From Candidatus Pelagibacter sp. TMED153 (GTDB lineage: Bacteria > Pseudomonadota > Alphaproteobacteria > Pelagibacterales > Pelagibacteraceae): 17,913 bases of DNA. The stretch spans positions 1 to 17,913 of the forward strand of contig NHHC02000009.1 in assembly GCA_002169935.2 (NCBI GenBank), given 5' to 3'. Below the pieces are notes generated by a model. It saw only the letters and a program-made list of their open reading frames with translations. It was not told where the DNA came from and did no database searches. The position numbers were made by a program, and so were the translations under genes. Of the stretch, positions 14,960-17,913 are shown in pieces (the first letter of the stretch is position 1; every line of letters starts with the position of its first letter).

Positions 14960-15082
14960 TTTTCCCCCTTTTTTGTTTACTCTTACGATTATTAATGAGG
15001 ACCTTAGTTTTTTAGGTGCTTTATGCAAGAAAAACCGAAAATAACCCCAAAAGCCCCCGTTTTCAATACTAAATTATCCACT
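14960..15082 (-). promoter_or_regulatory. Possible structured 5' leader of the NCS1 gene
   Basis: Read on the minus strand, GGGGCUUU (15050-15057) can pair with AAAGCACC (15015-15022), seven of eight positions, around a 27-base loop. The same ACC can instead pair as ACCU (15014-15017) with AGGU (15001-15004). The neighbouring UCCUC (14997-15001) is complementary to the GGGGA ribosome site next to the start (14963-14968). The alternatives exclude one another, as in a riboswitch or attenuator. A weaker stem pairs GUUUCA (15082-15087) with UGAAAAC (15059-15065). This folding was done by eye and matches no riboswitch class I can name. Confidence 0.3.
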
Positions 15083-15088
15083 GAAACA

Positions 15089-15094
15089 ATTATA
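15089..15094 (-). promoter_or_regulatory. Candidate -10 element of the NCS1 gene
   Basis: A perfect TATAAT on the minus strand, placing the start near 15082 and giving a leader of about 120 bases. The -35 at the right spacing (TTTTTA, 15112-15117) is poor, so activation or a chance match are both possible. Confidence 0.4.
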
Positions 15095-15130
15095 AATTAG
15101 TTAATTTGGAATAAAAAGGAATCAATATAT

Positions 15131-15451
15131 TCAGTTTAAAAAATATAATAAAATAGCTGAGAATATAGTAGGAATAACTAAGTTTCTTTTTGTTAATAAA
15201 AAAATTGTGACACAGACGATAAGTACTATTAGTCTTATATATATTTCAGAATCAGCCAATACACCTGCTGGAAAAATTATCATTCGTCCAAGAAGTGCAG
15301 CTAAAGTAGAGTAAGCAACGCAATTAAACCATTGAAAAATTTTTGAATTAACACTTACTTTTTTTGATGTAACTGCTCCCATAAAACGAGAGATAAACGT
15401 AGCTAAGGATGTTGCTATTATTGCAAGAATTATAATATAGTTAGCTACCAT
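15131..15451 (-). CDS. azlD: AzlD-family small permease subunit
   Basis: The small partner of AzlC in a two-part membrane exporter known for branched-chain amino acids and their analogues. It has 106 residues with about four hydrophobic segments; the TFISRFMGAV stretch near residues 23-32 is typical, as is a second-half KRNLVIPTIFSAILLYFL. The start at 15451 is chosen because GGAG lies 7 bases upstream. A frame opening at 15487 would extend 36 bases further into azlC and lacks family likeness. It overlaps azlC by 11 bases and is the last gene of its operon. No terminator is visible after it, so read-through into the NCS1 gene is possible. Confidence 0.85.
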   Translation of the reverse strand: MVANYIIILAIIATSLATFISRFMGAVTSKKVSVNSKIFQWFNCVAYSTLAALLGRMIIFPAGVLADSEIYIRLIVLIVCVTIFLLTKRNLVIPTIFSAILLYFLN

Positions 15452-16145
15452 TTTTTTCTCCGATAAAAAAAGCAATAGTACCTGCAATCAGACCAGCAAA
15501 TAACAGGGCCCATTCAACAGAATATAGATAAATTAAAGGACCAAGTATTGTTCCTCCAATAACAGCTATGTATATGCTAATATTTTTCATTGCGCCTATC
15601 ATCATGCAAAAAAAATAAACCGGATTTACTATAGCCAAACCTATCATCATATTTTTATTTAAATGTTCTGCGGATAAATATCCTAAAACAGTCATTAGTA
15701 TTGCGGTTGACCACGTTCCAACTCCAATGCCAATCCAAAAATCTATTCTATATCTCTTATTGATTTTCTTATAACTATCTTTAGCAATTAACCAAGATGA
15801 AACTGCTAAAAAATGACAAGATAAATAATATTTCCACTTTGGTTGAGACTTATGTTCTAATAAAGGAAATAAAGAAACTGTCATGGGATACAACCTAAAA
15901 TTTACCAACCAAACAGCTATAAAAATATTAATAATTGAAGTTCCTACAAGTAAAGACTCGGCCATTACTAGTTGTCCAGGTAAGGCATAAGTAAAAAAAC
16001 TTGATGCTGCACTTTGTTGTAAATTAAAGCCTGCATCTTTTAATAAGGCTCCTAAGGCAATAAAACATGCTGCCAATGGAATAGCTGGACTTCTTGAACC
16101 TCTAAGAGATTTTAAGCCTTTGAAAAAAACTGTGGAATTTATCAT
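15441..16145 (-). CDS. azlC: AzlC-family permease subunit
   Basis: Large subunit of the AzlCD exporter, in the inner membrane. Its 234 residues and roughly six to seven hydrophobic segments fit the family. Diagnostic parts are LAACFIALGALLKDAGFNLQQS, SSFFTYALPGQLVMAESLL (the AxxGQ region) and WLVNFRLYPMTVSLFPLL, where the family carries an N-x-R motif. Its ATG overlaps the stop of the upstream LivF-type ATPase by four bases (ATGA), so it is translationally coupled to an ABC importer. That partnership is unusual, since AzlCD normally acts alone in export. Substrate unknown; a branched-chain or related amino acid is the default guess. Confidence 0.88.
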   Translation of the reverse strand: MINSTVFFKGLKSLRGSRSPAIPLAACFIALGALLKDAGFNLQQSAASSFFTYALPGQLVMAESLLVGTSIINIFIAVWLVNFRLYPMTVSLFPLLEHKSQPKWKYYLSCHFLAVSSWLIAKDSYKKINKRYRIDFWIGIGVGTWSTAILMTVLGYLSAEHLNKNMMIGLAIVNPVYFFCMMIGAMKNISIYIAVIGGTILGPLIYLYSVEWALLFAGLIAGTIAFFIGEKNGS

Positions 16146-16927
16146 CCTCCTAAGAATAATCTTCCAACGTCAGGATTTTTTAATAAGTCGTCTCCTTTGC
16201 CAGCTATTGCTGTTTGACCCGAAACCAAAACGTATCCAATATCAGCAAACTCTAAGCCTTTTTTAGCATTTTGTTCTACAAGTATAATTGTTTTCTTTTC
16301 TGCTTTTTGAAGATCCTCTAAAATTTCAAAAACCATGCCTATGTACCTAGGTTCTAAGCCTATTGAAGGTTCATCTACCAATAAAACTGATGGCTTCATA
16401 ACTAAAGCTCTAGAAATTTCCAACAATCTTCTTTCTCCACCTGATAGAACTTTGGCGGGTTGATTTCTTCTGTTTCTCAATCTTTCATATTTTTGAAAAA
16501 TTCTTTCTGCTTCCTCATATGCCTCTTCTTGTTTGTCTTTTATATATCCTCCCATTAAAAGATTTTCTTCTACTGTCATATCTGGGAACACAGAATTATC
16601 TTGTAAAATATATGCAATGCCAACTGTACTTAATTTTTGTGCAGGTGTTAATTGTGTAATTTCATTTCCATCAATTTCTATTTTTCCATCAAAAATATTT
16701 GTAAAGCCATATATAGAATGAAGGATTGTAGATTTTCCAGCTCCATTAGGTCCTATTAAACACAAAGATTGTGCTTTGCTGACTGTCAAATCAAAGTTGT
16801 GAAGGATTTCCATTTTTCCGTAACCGGCATTCAAACCTCTTATAGTTAAATGAACATCATTAGGAGAGAGTTTGTTTATTTCTTCTAACCCTGGTGCTTT
16901 TCCTAAAACATCATATTGATTTGCCAT
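16142..16927 (-). CDS. Second Liv-type ABC transporter ATPase, LivF-like
   Basis: ATPase of a second branched-chain/polar amino acid type ABC importer. Walker A GPNGAGKST lies at 59-67, AYILQDNSVFPDMTVEENL at 105-123 is the Q-loop block, signature LSGGERRLLE at 161-170, and Walker B VLLVDEP at 181-187. VEQNAKKGLE follows, with the LivF-type Gln in place of the switch His. It is 261 residues because about 26 extra residues precede the usual LivF start; no later ATG is suitable, so the extension is likely real. The Q-loop reads LQD where most LivF have VPEGR, marking it as distant from the first livF in this window. It overlaps the LivG-like gene by one base (TAATG) and azlC by four. Confidence 0.93.
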   Translation of the reverse strand: MANQYDVLGKAPGLEEINKLSPNDVHLTIRGLNAGYGKMEILHNFDLTVSKAQSLCLIGPNGAGKSTILHSIYGFTNIFDGKIEIDGNEITQLTPAQKLSTVGIAYILQDNSVFPDMTVEENLLMGGYIKDKQEEAYEEAERIFQKYERLRNRRNQPAKVLSGGERRLLEISRALVMKPSVLLVDEPSIGLEPRYIGMVFEILEDLQKAEKKTIILVEQNAKKGLEFADIGYVLVSGQTAIAGKGDDLLKNPDVGRLFLGG

Positions 16928-17661
16928 TATTGTGCTCCTAAATAAGCATCAACAACTCGCTTATCATTTTTAATTTGATCTGGTGAACCTTCTGCAAGCA
17001 TTTTTCCATGAGCCAAACAGAAAATTTTTTGAGCTAAGCTCATAATCACTCTCATGTTATGTTCAATAACCAATAAAGTTATTCCGTAATCTTTGTTAAC
17101 TTTAATCAGCCTATCAATTATTCCATTTATTAAAGTAGGATTAATGCCGGCTGTTGGTTCATCTAATAAAAGCATTTTAGGTTCATTCATTAAAGCCATT
17201 GCTAGTTCTAATAGTTTTTGCTGACCAAATGATAAGTCACCCGCTCTTAAGTTTCTTTTTTGGTAAAGGCCAACAAAATTTAGAATATTCTCTGCTTTCT
17301 CATTTAGCTCAGTAGGTACTTTTGCAAAAATAAAACCTGAGTCACTAGCTTTATGGCTGATAAGCATGTTTTCTACGCAATTAAGTTTTGAATAAATTCT
17401 TGTTTGTTGAAATGTTCTTAACAGTCCTAATTTTGCTACTGCTGGAACGGGCATTTCTGAAACCTCAGTATTATTGAAAATGATAGATCCTTGATCTATT
17501 GGATGTGTTCCGACGATTGAATTAAATAAAGTTGTTTTACCTGAGCCATTTGGTCCTATTAAACCAACTATTGATCCTTGTTCAACTGAAACGGAAATAT
17601 CTACATTGGCTTTAACTCCGCCAAATGATTTGCTAACTTTTTTAACTTCTAAAATACTCAT
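16927..17661 (-). CDS. Second Liv-type ABC transporter ATPase, LivG-like
   Basis: Partner ATPase of the second importer, 244 residues. Walker A GPNGSGKTT (36-44), RTFQQTRIYSKLNCVENML (82-100) as the LivG-type Q-loop block, signature LSFGQQKLLE (143-152), Walker B MLLLDEP (163-169) and switch His in EHN (200-202) are all intact. It is about 20 residues shorter than the first livG and lacks the insert around residues 65-75 of that protein. Its start overlaps the stop of the LivM-like gene by four bases (ATGA). The importer's ligand is set by a binding protein outside the window. Confidence 0.93.
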   Translation of the reverse strand: MSILEVKKVSKSFGGVKANVDISVSVEQGSIVGLIGPNGSGKTTLFNSIVGTHPIDQGSIIFNNTEVSEMPVPAVAKLGLLRTFQQTRIYSKLNCVENMLISHKASDSGFIFAKVPTELNEKAENILNFVGLYQKRNLRAGDLSFGQQKLLELAMALMNEPKMLLLDEPTAGINPTLINGIIDRLIKVNKDYGITLLVIEHNMRVIMSLAQKIFCLAHGKMLAEGSPDQIKNDKRVVDAYLGAQ

Positions 17662-17913
17662 TTTAATTCCACCTGTGCTTTACGATCTTTCTCATCAATT
17701 ACTTCACCAAATCTTTCAGGGTACTTTTCTCTTAACCAACCCATCAATCCTTCTGGAAAATAGACCACGATCACAACAATTAAAACTCCTAGCGCAACAT
17801 ATTGCCAACCTAGTATAAAAGTCCAAAGACCTTCTTTGAAGAAATGGAATAAAGTTGCACCAATAACTGGTCCCCACAAAGTTCCTTTACCGCCAAGTAT
17901 TGCCATGAGAACC
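17658..17913 (-). CDS. Second Liv-type ABC transporter permease, LivM-like, C-terminal part only
   Basis: The last 84 or so residues of a LivM-family permease; the frame is open through the right edge, so most of the gene lies outside. The visible part begins inside the conserved VLMAILGGKGTLWGPVIGA block (family form GGxGTLxGPxxGA), then two hydrophobic segments and the closing YFPEGLMGWLREKYPERFG. A Met at 17906 falls within that conserved block and is not the start. The C-terminal tail is charged and cytoplasmic. It overlaps the LivG-like gene by four bases. Confidence 0.9.
   Translation of the reverse strand, partial: VLMAILGGKGTLWGPVIGATLFHFFKEGLWTFILGWQYVALGVLIVVIVVYFPEGLMGWLREKYPERFGEVIDEKDRKAQVELK

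Noticed and set aside
14960..15028. Longer NCS1 permease starting at 15028
   Set aside because: The ATG at 14959 has a strong GGGGG ribosome site and places the NKDLAPTER hallmark at the normal distance from the start.
15031..15046. Sigma-54 (-24/-12) promoter for the NCS1 gene, from a GG and TTGCA on the minus strand
   Set aside because: The GG to GC spacing is 8 bases instead of the required 10.
15452..15487. Longer AzlD starting at 15487
   Set aside because: It would overlap azlC by 47 bases, while the ATG at 15451 has GGAG upstream and fits AzlD length.
15131..17913. Second Liv-type system as a urea (Urt) transporter serving the ureide pathway
   Set aside because: Nothing in LivG, LivF or the LivM tail is specific to UrtCDE, the binding protein is outside the window, and the coupling to AzlCD points to amino acids.

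Overview
The window looks like a piece of a marine alphaproteobacterial chromosome of the SAR11 (Pelagibacterales) type. That placement is an inference from very AT-rich DNA, lysine- and isoleucine-rich proteins, gaps of a few bases or overlapping stops and starts, and a gene content dominated by high-affinity uptake systems. No rRNA, tRNA, CRISPR array or mobile element was seen, and no stretch above 300 bases lacks a gene.

Layout. (1) Positions 1-5619, minus strand: a branched-chain amino acid type ABC importer. In transcription order it is a divergent pyrroline-5-carboxylate reductase-like gene, livH, livM, livG, livF and a periplasmic binding protein that runs off the left edge. (2) Positions 5625-7136, plus strand: an AbrB-family membrane protein, starting only 5 bases from the divergent reductase gene, then a DoxX-family protein with its own promoter that predicts a leaderless mRNA. 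(3) Positions 7142-11098, minus strand: glaH (csiD), a glutarate 2-hydroxylase, followed by tctC, tctB and tctA, a complete tripartite tricarboxylate-type (TTT) transporter. (4) Positions 11120-13516, plus strand: puuE, alc and allA, which together convert allantoin through allantoate and ureidoglycolate to glyoxylate and urea. They converge on an NCS1-family permease (13553-14959, minus) across a shared hairpin terminator, so import and breakdown of the ureide sit together. (5) Positions 15131-17913, minus strand: a second LivM-LivG-LivF set, translationally coupled to azlC and azlD, running off the right edge.

How the parts work together. The centre of the window is a scavenging island. One arm plausibly imports and hydroxylates a C5 dicarboxylate (glutarate to L-2-hydroxyglutarate). 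The other arm takes a ureide and releases glyoxylate and urea-bound nitrogen. The two arms diverge from a 21-base gap holding a near-perfect 16-base palindrome. The next enzymes are not in the window: L-2-hydroxyglutarate oxidase for the first arm, and urease, uricase or xanthine dehydrogenase for the second. The most useful leads are the glaH-TTT pairing, the structured leader of the NCS1 gene, the import/export operon LivMGF-AzlCD, and the compact divergent starts.
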